The notes under the pieces are model-generated. The model did not search any database, was not told where the DNA came from, and saw nothing but the letters and a program-made list of their open reading frames with translations. Below are positions 1-9,687 of a DNA stretch of 18,120 nucleotides, in pieces. Within the stretch, counting starts at the first letter, position 1, and every line of letters starts with the position of its first letter. The stretch is from Thermopetrobacter sp964430935 (GTDB lineage: Bacteria; Pseudomonadota; Alphaproteobacteria; Rhizobiales; Aestuariivirgaceae). Position numbers and translations under genes: made by a program. Location: the NCBI GenBank assembly GCA_964430935.1, contig CAYSHK010000018.1, forward strand, positions 1 through 18,120, in the 5' to 3' direction.

Positions 1-154
1 GATCGGTCCGTTTCTCGTGCTTTTCATCGGCGCGTACGCGCTGTGGCGCGCCCGCAGGAAGGTGGCCGCCGCTCCGGCCGCGAAGAAGGTCGAGGCGGAC
101 CTCTCCGAGGAGGAGCGCAAACGCCTGGAAGAGCTTCTGAAATCTGAAAAATAG
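1..154 (+). CDS. ccmH: Cytochrome c-type biogenesis protein CcmH/CycL, C-terminal end (partial)
   Basis: Only the last 50 codons lie in the window; the reading frame enters at base 2 and stops at TAG 152-154. What is visible is the end of a hydrophobic membrane segment (IGPFLVLFIGAYALW), a basic stretch (RARRK), an Ala/Lys-rich linker, and a charged tail with the motif LSEEERKRLEELL. This tail, ending in a helix of the type LxxEExxRLxxLL after a single membrane helix, is typical of CcmH/CycL, the membrane-anchored thiol-disulfide protein that helps present apocytochrome c for haem attachment in the periplasm. The catalytic CxxC part lies outside the window and cannot be checked. The degP gene directly downstream agrees, because a cyc/ccm cluster followed by degP is a known alphaproteobacterial order. 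The call rests on a short tail plus context. Confidence 0.6.
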   Translation, partial: IGPFLVLFIGAYALWRARRKVAAAPAAKKVEADLSEEERKRLEELLKSEK

Positions 155-235
155 GAGAGATTTCCGCGTATTACGGGGATTTAATCGGCCAGACATGGTT
201 TCGTAAGCGGCCATCTCCTATCTCTCATGGCGGAC

Positions 236-257
236 GCAGGCGAAAATTCCCGCCTGC
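236..257 (+). other. Small hairpin in the degP leader
   Basis: GCAGGCG at 236-242 pairs perfectly with CGCCTGC at 251-257 around an 8-base loop, between the ccmH stop and the degP ribosome binding site. No T-run follows, so it is not an obvious terminator. It may be a leader structure of the degP mRNA or chance pairing in GC-rich DNA. Confidence 0.3.
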
Positions 258-284
258 CGGATGACAAGACCCCCGAGAGTTTTC

Positions 285-290
285 AAGGAG
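285..290 (+). promoter_or_regulatory. Ribosome binding site that fixes the degP start
   Basis: AAGGAG lies 8 bases before the ATG at 299. The longer in-frame opening from base 227 has no such site and would put 24 polar residues ahead of the signal sequence, so 299 is the better start. Confidence 0.75.
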
Positions 291-298
291 ATCCCCTC

Positions 299-1822
299 AT
301 GAACAACAGAACCGTTCGCAGGAAAGGCGGCACGAAACGTTCGCTGATGGCGCTGGCCATCGCGGGCGCGCTGTCGGCCACGGCGCTTGCTGGCGCGCTG
401 CCGACCTTCGGCGCCCTTCCCGTGAAGGCCGAGGCGGCGACGCTGGCCCCCGCCCAGGGCTTCGCCGATCTGGTGGAGAAGGTGATGCCGGCGGTGGTGT
501 CCGTGGAAGTCGAATTCACGCCGGCTTCCGGCGAGGACGCCTCCCGGATGATGCGCAAGCTGCCCGGTCTGGACAAGCTGCCGCCCGAGTTCCGCGAGTT
601 CTTCGAGAAGAAACTGCCCGGAGACCGTTTCGGCTTCGGCTTCCCCAAGAAGTTCCGCCCCTTCCATCATGGGAAGGCGGTGGGGTCCGGCTTCTTCATT
701 TCGCCGGACGGATACATCGTCACCAACAACCACGTCGTGAAGGGCGCCGACGTGGTGAAGATCAAGACCAATGACGGCAAGGTCTACCGGGCCAAGGTCA
801 TCGGAACCGACAAGAAGACGGATCTGGCCCTGCTGAAGGTGAACGACGCCAAGGGGCGCAAGTTCCCCTACGTGGAATTCGCCGAGAAGGATCCGCGTGT
901 CGGCGACTGGGTGATCGCGGTCGGCAATCCGTTCGGTTTCGGCGGTACCGTGACGACGGGAATCATTTCCGCGAAGGGACGCCAGATCGGCGCCGGTCCG
1001 TACGACGACTTCCTGCAGATCGACGCGCCGATCAACAAGGGCAATTCCGGCGGTCCGGCCTTCAATCTCAAGGGCAAGGTCGTCGGCGTGAACACGGCGA
1101 TCTTCTCGCCGACCGGCGGATCCGTGGGCATCGGCTTCGCCATTCCGGCCTCGGTCGCCAAGGAGATCGTGATGGATCTCAAGACCAAGGGGCAGGTGAC
1201 GCGCGGCTGGCTGGGCGTGCAGATCCAGCAGGTCACCAAGGACATCGCCGAGAGCCTCGGGCTGGACGAGCCCCATGGAGCCATCGTCGTCAAGGTCACG
1301 GACAATTCGCCGGCCATGAAGGCGGGCCTGAAAACCGGCGACACCGTTCTCGAGGTCGATGGTCGGAAGGTGAAGGATCCGCGTGATCTCGCCCGCAAGA
1401 TCGCCCACATCAAGCCCGGCGACACGGCCGAGATCACCGTTCTGCGCAAGGGCGAGCGCAGGACGCTGAAGGTCACGATCGGGCAGATGCCGACCGACGA
1501 CAAGATCGCGGCGGCCTTCGGGGAGAAGGGCGGAGTCTCTCCGTCCGCCCTGGCGGAAATGGGACTTGCGCTGAAGCCCGCCGATGACGGCCAGGGAGTC
1601 GTGATCACCGGAGTGAAGCCCGATTCCCAGGCGGCCCGCAAGAATCTCAGCCCCGGCGACATCATCGTCGAGGTGGCGGGCATCGAGGTGAACTCTCCCG
1701 AGGCGGTCCGCGCGGCCATCCAGAAGGCCGCGAAGAAGGGCAAGAAGTCCGTGCTCTTCCTGGTCCGTTCCGGCGATGCCCAGCGCTTCGTGGCCCTGCC
1801 GGTGAAGCGCAAGCGGGGATGA
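299..1822 (+). CDS. degP: Periplasmic Do/DegP (HtrA) serine endoprotease with two PDZ domains
   Basis: 507 residues. HtrA-family proteins degrade or refold misfolded proteins in the periplasm. The N-terminus is basic (residues 1-14), followed by a hydrophobic Ala/Leu-rich export signal to about residue 47. The trypsin-like domain (about 55-290) carries the full catalytic triad: His145 in TNNHVV, Asp175 in TDLALLKV and Ser250 in GNSGGP. A long loop rich in Phe, Lys and Pro (about 80-125) precedes GSGFFIS, as in DegP's regulatory LA loop. PDZ1 begins near Arg302-Gly-Trp-Leu-Gly-Val, and PDZ2 spans about 410-500. The start at 299 is supported by the AAGGAG site. The gene lies 144 bases behind ccmH and is followed by a perfect 11-bp hairpin. 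It could equally be called degQ or mucD; sequence alone does not separate these. Protease identity is very secure. Confidence 0.95.
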   Translation: MNNRTVRRKGGTKRSLMALAIAGALSATALAGALPTFGALPVKAEAATLAPAQGFADLVEKVMPAVVSVEVEFTPASGEDASRMMRKLPGLDKLPPEFREFFEKKLPGDRFGFGFPKKFRPFHHGKAVGSGFFISPDGYIVTNNHVVKGADVVKIKTNDGKVYRAKVIGTDKKTDLALLKVNDAKGRKFPYVEFAEKDPRVGDWVIAVGNPFGFGGTVTTGIISAKGRQIGAGPYDDFLQIDAPINKGNSGGPAFNLKGKVVGVNTAIFSPTGGSVGIGFAIPASVAKEIVMDLKTKGQVTRGWLGVQIQQVTKDIAESLGLDEPHGAIVVKVTDNSPAMKAGLKTGDTVLEVDGRKVKDPRDLARKIAHIKPGDTAEITVLRKGERRTLKVTIGQMPTDDKIAAAFGEKGGVSPSALAEMGLALKPADDGQGVVITGVKPDSQAARKNLSPGDIIVEVAGIEVNSPEAVRAAIQKAAKKGKKSVLFLVRSGDAQRFVALPVKRKRG

Positions 1823-1828
1823 CGATCG

Positions 1829-1854
1829 CGGAAGGGGCGGCGACGCCCCTTCCG
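1829..1854 (+). terminator. Perfect 11-bp hairpin just after degP, probable terminator
   Basis: CGGAAGGGGCG (1829-1839) and CGCCCCTTCCG (1844-1854) pair perfectly around a GCGA tetraloop, starting 7 bases after the degP stop. A GNRA loop on a GC-rich stem is very stable. Only a short T-run (CTTT at about 1859-1863) follows, so this is a weak or non-canonical intrinsic terminator, or an mRNA 3' end stabiliser. Confidence 0.6.
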
Positions 1855-1942
1855 CCCGCTTTCCGTCCGCCGTGGGGAGTGTCGCGCAGGCGGGCGGCAG
1901 GCGGGAGCACAAGGCCTCATGATTCAGTCCCTCATGATGCCA

Positions 1943-1982
1943 GCGGTCCCGCCGGAGCGATGACCAGCGCCGGCGGGACCGC
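1943..1982. repeat. Perfect 13-bp inverted repeat between degP and the response regulator
   Basis: GCGGTCCCGCCGG (1943-1955) is matched exactly by CCGGCGGGACCGC (1970-1982), with a 14-base loop. A short GCCTTTCC stretch follows on the plus strand. It lies about 110 bases before the response regulator start. It may be a second terminator that insulates the two-component genes, or part of their leader. The rest of the 268-base gap (1823-2090) contains no credible gene. Confidence 0.5.
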
Positions 1983-2055
1983 GCCTTTCCGGGAACAGGT
2001 GGAAAAAAGCTCCCGGCGGCCTATATTTGCCAGAAAGCGAAGTCCGACCCGAACG

Positions 2056-2080
2056 TTTCGCATTCCCCGAAATCTTTCGA
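2056..2080. promoter_or_regulatory. Possible operator upstream of the response regulator
   Basis: TTTCG at 2056-2060 faces CGAAA at 2068-2072 (7-base gap), and a second TTTCG follows at 2075-2079. Repeats of this kind just ahead of an OmpR-type regulator could be an autoregulation site. A weak -10-like TATATT lies at 2022-2027 without a good -35 partner. This is a pattern only. Confidence 0.2.
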
Positions 2081-2090
2081 AGCAGGAACC

Positions 2091-2765
2091 ATGCACATAC
2101 TGGTAATCGAAGATGATCTCGAAGCCGCCGGCTGGCTCGTCAAGGGCCTGCGGGAGGCGGGACACGTCACGGACCATGCCAGGGACGGCGAGGAGGGCCT
2201 CGCGATGGCCCGCGAGGGCGACTACGACGTGCTCATCGTCGACCGCATGATGCCGAAGATGGACGGTCTGACGCTGGTCCGGAAGCTCCGCGAGGAGGGC
2301 GACATGACGCCGGCCCTCTTCCTTTCCGCGCTCGGCGACGTGGACGACAAGGTGGAAGGCCTGCGCGCCGGCGGCGACGACTACATCGCCAAGCCCTACG
2401 CCTTTTCCGAGCTTCTGGCCCGGGTCGAGGTGCTCGGACGCCGCAAGACCGCGGAACCCGTCCAGACGCGCCTGAAGGTCGGCGATCTGGAGATGGATCT
2501 GCTGAAAAGGAAGGTGACGCGCGCCGGCAAGGAGATCCTGCTGCAGCCGCGGGAATTCAAGCTGCTGGAGTACCTGATGCGGAACGCCGGAAACGTGGTC
2601 ACCAGGACCATGCTTCTGGAGAACGTCTGGGACTACCATTTCGACCCCCAGACGAACGTGATCGACGTGCACATCTCCCGCCTCCGCGGCAAGATCGACA
2701 AGGAATTCGACAAGCCCCTTCTGCACACGATCCGCGGCGCCGGATACATGCTGAGGGCGGATTGA
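2091..2765 (+). CDS. OmpR/PhoB-family response regulator (receiver plus winged helix)
   Basis: 224 residues, the usual size for this family. The receiver domain (about 1-115) has the acidic pair Asp8-Asp9, the phosphate-accepting Asp51 in LIVDRMMP, Ser79 at the switch position and Lys101 in AKPY. The C-terminal winged-helix DNA-binding domain (about 127-222) ends in the characteristic VIDVHISRLRGKID and TIRGAGYML motifs. A small AGGAA site precedes the ATG. The stop is only 4 bases before the GTG start of the histidine kinase gene, so the two are surely co-transcribed and form a cognate pair. The conserved place next to degP suggests a role in envelope stress or metal response, but nothing in the sequence shows the signal or the target genes. 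No specific family name is assigned. Confidence 0.93.
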   Translation: MHILVIEDDLEAAGWLVKGLREAGHVTDHARDGEEGLAMAREGDYDVLIVDRMMPKMDGLTLVRKLREEGDMTPALFLSALGDVDDKVEGLRAGGDDYIAKPYAFSELLARVEVLGRRKTAEPVQTRLKVGDLEMDLLKRKVTRAGKEILLQPREFKLLEYLMRNAGNVVTRTMLLENVWDYHFDPQTNVIDVHISRLRGKIDKEFDKPLLHTIRGAGYMLRAD

Positions 2766-2769
2766 GGCC

Positions 2770-4158
2770 GTGCCGCGCACGCCCCGGACACTCCGCCTGC
2801 TCCATACGAGCACCTTCAGGCTGGCGGCCGTCTACCTGATCGTTTTCGCCCTCTCGGTGGGAGCGGTGCTCGGCTACGTCTACTGGCAGACCCTCAAGCT
2901 GCTGGACGAACAGGCGGAGGAGACGATCGCGGCCGAGGTCCAGGGCATCGCGGAACAGTACGCCCTCAACGGCGCCCCCGGCGTCATGGCGGTGATCAAG
3001 CGCCGTTCCCAGCTGGATACGGGCGGCCTCTACCTGCTCACCACTCCGGTCGGAAAGCGGCTGGCGGGAAATCTGAAGAGCCTTCCCGCAATGGCCCTGA
3101 ACAAGCCGGGCTGGATCGAGTTCTCCTTCGGCGTCGAGACGCCCCGGGGCCTGACCGAACACCGCGCGCGCGCCTACTACACGCGCCTGAAGGGCGGATA
3201 CCATCTCATCATAGGTCGCGACATCCAGCAACTCCGGCAATTCGGCCGCATCATCCGCAACACGCTTTTCTGGGCGCTGGGGCTGACGGCCATTCTGGGC
3301 ATCGGCGGCGGTCTTCTGCTTTCGCGCAACTTCCTGAGGCGCATCGATGCCATAACCGCCACGCTCCGCTCCATCCGCGCCGGGCGCATGTCCGACCGCG
3401 TGCCCGTCGAGGGGTCGGGGGACGAACTGGACCGTCTGGCCTCCGCCCTGAACGACATGCTCGACGAGATCGAGCGGCTCATGAAGGGCATGCGGGAGGT
3501 CTCCTCCAACATCGCGCACGACCTGCGCACTCCCCTGAACCGTCTGAGGGCGCAGGCGGAGGATGCCCTGCGCTCCGACGATCCCGAGCGGCACCGGGAG
3601 GCGCTGGAGATGACGATCGCCCGGGCCGACGAACTCCTGAAGACCTTCAACGCCCTGCTGTTCATCGCCCGGGCCGAGGCGGGGCAGGGGGCCAGCGGCT
3701 TCCGCGACGTGGACGTCTCCGAGGTGGCGCGCGAGGTGGCGGAGCTGTACCAGCCCATCATCGAGGACGAGGGGGGCGATTTCACCATCGTCGCACCGGA
3801 GAAGGTGATGCTGCGGGCCGACCGGCAGCTCATCGCCCAGGCGCTCGTCAATCTGCTCGACAATGCCCTCAAGTACGGACGGGCGGACGATCGTCCCCCG
3901 GAAATCGGCATCCGTGTCGAGAACCATGCCGACCACGTGGACGTCGTGGTCACGGACCGCGGACCGGGCATACCGGAGACCGAGACGGAACACGTCAAGG
4001 ACCGTTTCGTGCGGCTGGACGAATCCCGCTCCCGCCCGGGATCCGGGCTGGGCCTGTCCCTCGTGACCTCCATCGCCCGGCTGCATGGCGGCAGCCTCGT
4101 TCTGGAATCCAACAGGCCCGGGCTGCGGGCCATCCTCCGTCTGCCAAAGAAACGCTGA
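2770..4158 (+). CDS. HAMP-domain sensor histidine kinase, partner of the response regulator
   Basis: 462 residues from a GTG start, 4 bases after the regulator's stop; no better start lies upstream. It is an inner-membrane kinase. Transmembrane helix 1 is at about 17-38 and helix 2 at about 163-185, enclosing a periplasmic sensor region of about 120 residues that I do not recognise. A HAMP linker follows (about 183-236), then the dimerisation and phosphoacceptor helix with His250 in NIAHDLRTPL, then the ATPase domain (about 350-460) with Asn365 in NLLDNALKYG, DRGPGIPE and GSGLGLSLV. All key catalytic boxes are intact. The plain TM-sensor-TM-HAMP layout resembles EnvZ-like and heavy-metal-sensor kinases, but the ligand cannot be read from the sequence. 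Confidence 0.93.
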   Translation: MPRTPRTLRLLHTSTFRLAAVYLIVFALSVGAVLGYVYWQTLKLLDEQAEETIAAEVQGIAEQYALNGAPGVMAVIKRRSQLDTGGLYLLTTPVGKRLAGNLKSLPAMALNKPGWIEFSFGVETPRGLTEHRARAYYTRLKGGYHLIIGRDIQQLRQFGRIIRNTLFWALGLTAILGIGGGLLLSRNFLRRIDAITATLRSIRAGRMSDRVPVEGSGDELDRLASALNDMLDEIERLMKGMREVSSNIAHDLRTPLNRLRAQAEDALRSDDPERHREALEMTIARADELLKTFNALLFIARAEAGQGASGFRDVDVSEVAREVAELYQPIIEDEGGDFTIVAPEKVMLRADRQLIAQALVNLLDNALKYGRADDRPPEIGIRVENHADHVDVVVTDRGPGIPETETEHVKDRFVRLDESRSRPGSGLGLSLVTSIARLHGGSLVLESNRPGLRAILRLPKKR

Positions 4159-4234
4159 TCCTCCCGTTCCCCGATTACTTCCTGCTGCGAAGGGATGCAT
4201 TCCCACAAATCCGGGAGTGGGTTATCCTGTCCGC

Positions 4235-7147
4235 ATGACCGGAATCCTGCCAGCAGCATTCACCCCCCTGCCTCCACCCGCCGACGAGGAGGCGGCACGG
4301 CGCGGCTTCGATCGCCTGAAGGAAGAGAACGCCCCCCTCGCCGCCCTTGCCGGAGACGACCCGCACGTGCGCAACGTGCTGGCCGCGGTTTTCGGCGCAT
4401 CGGCCCATCTGAGCCGCCTCCTGCATGCGGATCCCGCATTCGCGCTGTCCTGCTTCCGGGACGCTCCGGACGACCTCTTCGCCGCCGTCATGGCCGAAAC
4501 GGCCGATGCCGGGGCCTCCGCGGAAAGCGAGGCGGAGATCATGCGGCGTCTGCGCATGGCCAAGCGCAGGGCCGCCCTGCTGATCGCGCTGGCCGACATA
4601 TCCGGACTGTGGGAGCTGGAGGAGGTCACGCGGCGTCTGACGGAATTCGCGGACGAGGCGGTGCGCGCCGCGGTCGCCTTCGCGCTCCGCAACGGTGCGC
4701 GGCAGGGCAGGCTCCTGGACGCGACGCCGGAGAACAGCGGCTACGTGGTTCTCGCGATGGGCAAGATGGGCGCCCACGAGCTGAACTACTCCTCCGACGT
4801 GGATCTCATCGTCTTCTACGATCCCGGACGTGCGCCGCTGGCCGAAGGGGTGGAGCCCGGACCGTTCTTCGTGCGCATGACGCGGCAGGTCATGAAGATC
4901 CTCTCCGAGATAACCGGCGACGGATACGTGTTCCGCACCGACCTGCGCCTGCGTCCAGATCCCGGTTCCACGCAGGTGGCGATATCGGTCGAAGCCGCCG
5001 AGATCTACTACCAGACCATGGGACAGAACTGGGAGCGCGCGGCCATGATCAAGGCGCGCCCCGCCGCCGGGGACATCGCCCTGGGGCGTGAGTTCCTGGA
5101 CACCATCGCCCCGTGGATCTGGCGCAAGTATCTTGATTTCGCCGCCATTGCCGACGTGCAGTCGCTGAAGCGGCAGATCCATGCGGTGAAGGGGCATGGC
5201 GAGATCGCCGTCGCCGGCCACAACCTTAAGCTGGGCCGCGGCGGCATCCGGGAGATCGAGTTCTTCGTCCAGACGCAGCAGCTCATCGCCGGCGGCAGAA
5301 ATCCGCGGCTGCGGGGGCGTTCCACTCTGGAAATGCTGGACGCGCTGGCCGACGAGGGCTGGATCCGCCGGGAGGTGGCGGCGGAGCTGGCGGAGGCGTA
5401 CCGGTTTCTGCGGACACTGGAACATCGGATCCAGATGCAGATGGATCAGCAGACGCACCTCATGCCATCCGACGACGAAGGACTGGAGCGGCTCGCCCGT
5501 TTCGCCCGGTTTCCGGACGGGGCCTCCCTGTCGGCGGCCCTGCGCCGGACCCTGGAGACGGTGCAGGACCACTACAACGCCCTGTTCGAGGAGGCGCAGG
5601 AACTGGCGGACGGAACGGGTTCTCTGGTCTTCACCGGGGCGGAGGACGACCCGGAGACACTGGAAACTCTGGAGCGCATGGGGTTCGCCCGGCCGGAGGA
5701 GGCCTCGCGGATCATCCGCGGCTGGCACTACGGGCGGTACCGGGCCATGCGGTCGGCCTCGGCCCGCGAGCGGCTCACGGAGATCACGCCCCACCTGCTG
5801 GCGGCGCTCGCGCGGAGCGGAGATCCCGATGCCGGTCTCCTCGCCTTCGACCGCTTTCTGGAGGGCCTGCCTTCCGGCCTCCAGCTCTTTTCCCTGCTGA
5901 GGGCGAATCCGCATCTCCTGGACCTGCTGGTGACCATCCTCGGCACGGCTCCGGAGCTGGCCCGCGAGCTGTCCAGAAGACCGCGGCTGTTCGATGCGGT
6001 GATCGCTCCGGACTTCTTCGAACCCCTGCCGGATGCGGAAGCCTACGGCAGGATGATCGGGGAGGCCGTTCCCGGGGACATGGCCTACGAGGAGGCGCTG
6101 GACGCGGCGAGGATGTTCGCCGGAGAGCAGAAATTCCGCATCGGCGTGCGCATGATCACGGAAACGGTGACGCCGCAGGAGGCCTCGGCGGCCTACACGG
6201 CTCTGGCCGAAGCCGTCATCGCCCGCATGCTCCGGCTGGTCCGCCATCAGCTGGCGGATGCCCACGGCGAATTTCCGGCCGCCCGAGTGGCGGTGATCGC
6301 CATGGGCAAGCTCGGCGGCAGGGAGATGACCGCCACGTCCGATCTGGATCTCATCCTCGTGTACGATCCGGGAGGGGACGCCGCGCAGTCGAACGGTCGC
6401 CGCCCCCTGTCGCCGGGACAGTATTTCGCCCGCCTCACGCAGAGGCTGATCTCGGCCCTCTCCGCCCCCACGGCGGAAGGCGTGCTCTACGAGGTGGACA
6501 TGCGCCTCCGTCCTTCCGGATCCCAGGGGCCCGTGGCCACGCATCTGGAGAGCTTCCGCCGCTATCACGAGGAAAGCGCCTGGACGTGGGAGCACCTCGC
6601 CCTGACGCGGGCCCGCGTCATCGCCGGGGATGCCTCCCTCCGGCGGGAGGTGGAAGGGATCATCCGGGAGACCCTGACGCGCCCCCGCGACGCCGGGAAG
6701 GTGAAGGCGGACGTGCTGGACATGCGCCGCCGCATCTGGAAGGAGAAACCGCCGCGCTCCGTATGGGATCTGAAGACCGCCCGCGGCGGAATGGTGGACG
6801 TGGAATTCGTCACCCAGACGCTGGAGCTCCTGGCCGCGCACGACCATCCGGAAGTGCTGGACCAGAACACGCGGCGGGCTCTGGAGGCCCTTGTCGCGGC
6901 CGGTGTGCTGGATGAAGCCGCCGGGGTGGATCTGCTCGCCGCGCACGACCTCTATCAGCACCTCAGCCATATTCTGCGTCTGTGCCTCCGGGAGGGATTC
7001 CGGGGCGAGGGGGCGCCGGAGGGATTCGCGCGGCTGGTGGCCAATGCGGCCTCGGCGCCGGGCCTGCCGGAGGCCGACGCCCTGCTGAGGGACATGCAGG
7101 AGAGAGTGGCGCGGATATTCGCCGACGTGGTGGGCGAATACGCCTGA
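4235..7147 (+). CDS. glnE: Bifunctional glutamine synthetase adenylyltransferase / adenylyl-removing enzyme
   Basis: 970 residues, close to the usual 940-1000. GlnE adds AMP to glutamine synthetase when nitrogen is plentiful and removes it when nitrogen is scarce, under control of PII proteins. Two nucleotidyltransferase-like halves are visible. The N-terminal adenylyl-removing half has Asp188-Val-Asp190 in SSDVDLIVFYD and GGIREIEFF at about 336-344. The C-terminal adenylylating half has Asp703-Leu-Asp705 in TSDLDLILVYD and RGGMVDVEF at 850-858. Both metal-binding Asp pairs are intact, so both activities are expected. The frame stays open 50 codons upstream into the kinase gene. I chose ATG 4235 because the upstream part overlaps that gene and does not look like protein. 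The ribosome site is weak (GGGAG at about 4213). The gap to the kinase is 76 bases, so it may be the third gene of that operon. Confidence 0.96.
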   Translation: MTGILPAAFTPLPPPADEEAARRGFDRLKEENAPLAALAGDDPHVRNVLAAVFGASAHLSRLLHADPAFALSCFRDAPDDLFAAVMAETADAGASAESEAEIMRRLRMAKRRAALLIALADISGLWELEEVTRRLTEFADEAVRAAVAFALRNGARQGRLLDATPENSGYVVLAMGKMGAHELNYSSDVDLIVFYDPGRAPLAEGVEPGPFFVRMTRQVMKILSEITGDGYVFRTDLRLRPDPGSTQVAISVEAAEIYYQTMGQNWERAAMIKARPAAGDIALGREFLDTIAPWIWRKYLDFAAIADVQSLKRQIHAVKGHGEIAVAGHNLKLGRGGIREIEFFVQTQQLIAGGRNPRLRGRSTLEMLDALADEGWIRREVAAELAEAYRFLRTLEHRIQMQMDQQTHLMPSDDEGLERLARFARFPDGASLSAALRRTLETVQDHYNALFEEAQELADGTGSLVFTGAEDDPETLETLERMGFARPEEASRIIRGWHYGRYRAMRSASARERLTEITPHLLAALARSGDPDAGLLAFDRFLEGLPSGLQLFSLLRANPHLLDLLVTILGTAPELARELSRRPRLFDAVIAPDFFEPLPDAEAYGRMIGEAVPGDMAYEEALDAARMFAGEQKFRIGVRMITETVTPQEASAAYTALAEAVIARMLRLVRHQLADAHGEFPAARVAVIAMGKLGGREMTATSDLDLILVYDPGGDAAQSNGRRPLSPGQYFARLTQRLISALSAPTAEGVLYEVDMRLRPSGSQGPVATHLESFRRYHEESAWTWEHLALTRARVIAGDASLRREVEGIIRETLTRPRDAGKVKADVLDMRRRIWKEKPPRSVWDLKTARGGMVDVEFVTQTLELLAAHDHPEVLDQNTRRALEALVAAGVLDEAAGVDLLAAHDLYQHLSHILRLCLREGFRGEGAPEGFARLVANAASAPGLPEADALLRDMQERVARIFADVVGEYA

Positions 7148-7172
7148 TCGCGATCGGGCTGCCCGGAGGGGC

Positions 7173-9422
<2,250 letters not shown>

Positions 9423-9479
9423 GCGCTCCCTGACGAACAGCTCTTCCAGCGTGGCCTTAGACAAAGCCTCGTCCCCCAA

Positions 9480-9687
9480 GTTGCCCCCGCCCCTGAAGGT
9501 CCGGTCGTGGCGGCTTCCGACCGAACATGAAACGAAATCTTTACGAATCAGCTAACGCTATTGATTCGCATGCGGAATCGTTTGTCCAGAGGCAGAACGC
9601 GAATGGAGCTGCGGGGCGGCGTGGCTGGGGCTTTGAATCGGATGCGTAACGGCTCGCGAAAGCGGCACAAAGATGGCGGTTCGCGCG
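9480..9687. other. Intergenic region pepN/PAS kinase with four GANTC sites
   Basis: This 208-base gap follows pepN and precedes the kinase on the minus strand. GANTC, the CcrM methyltransferase target, occurs at 9545, 9563, 9575 and 9635, three of them within 35 bases. GATTC (9563) and GAATC (9575) form an inverted repeat around CGCATGCG-type sequence. CGCGAA (9655-9660) and TTCGCG (9680-9685) could form a weak hairpin just after the pepN stop. A promoter for the kinase probably lies here, but I find no convincing -35/-10 pair. Confidence 0.45.

Noticed and set aside
1819..2106. 95-codon plus-strand frame across the gap after degP
   Set aside because: It runs through both hairpins, has no ribosome site, and its Arg/Pro/Ser-rich product looks like no protein family.
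7146..7155. GATCGCGATC palindrome at the glnE stop as a shared terminator
   Set aside because: It is a perfect 10-bp palindrome but has no loop and no T-run; in the 25-base gap between convergent genes it is more likely chance.
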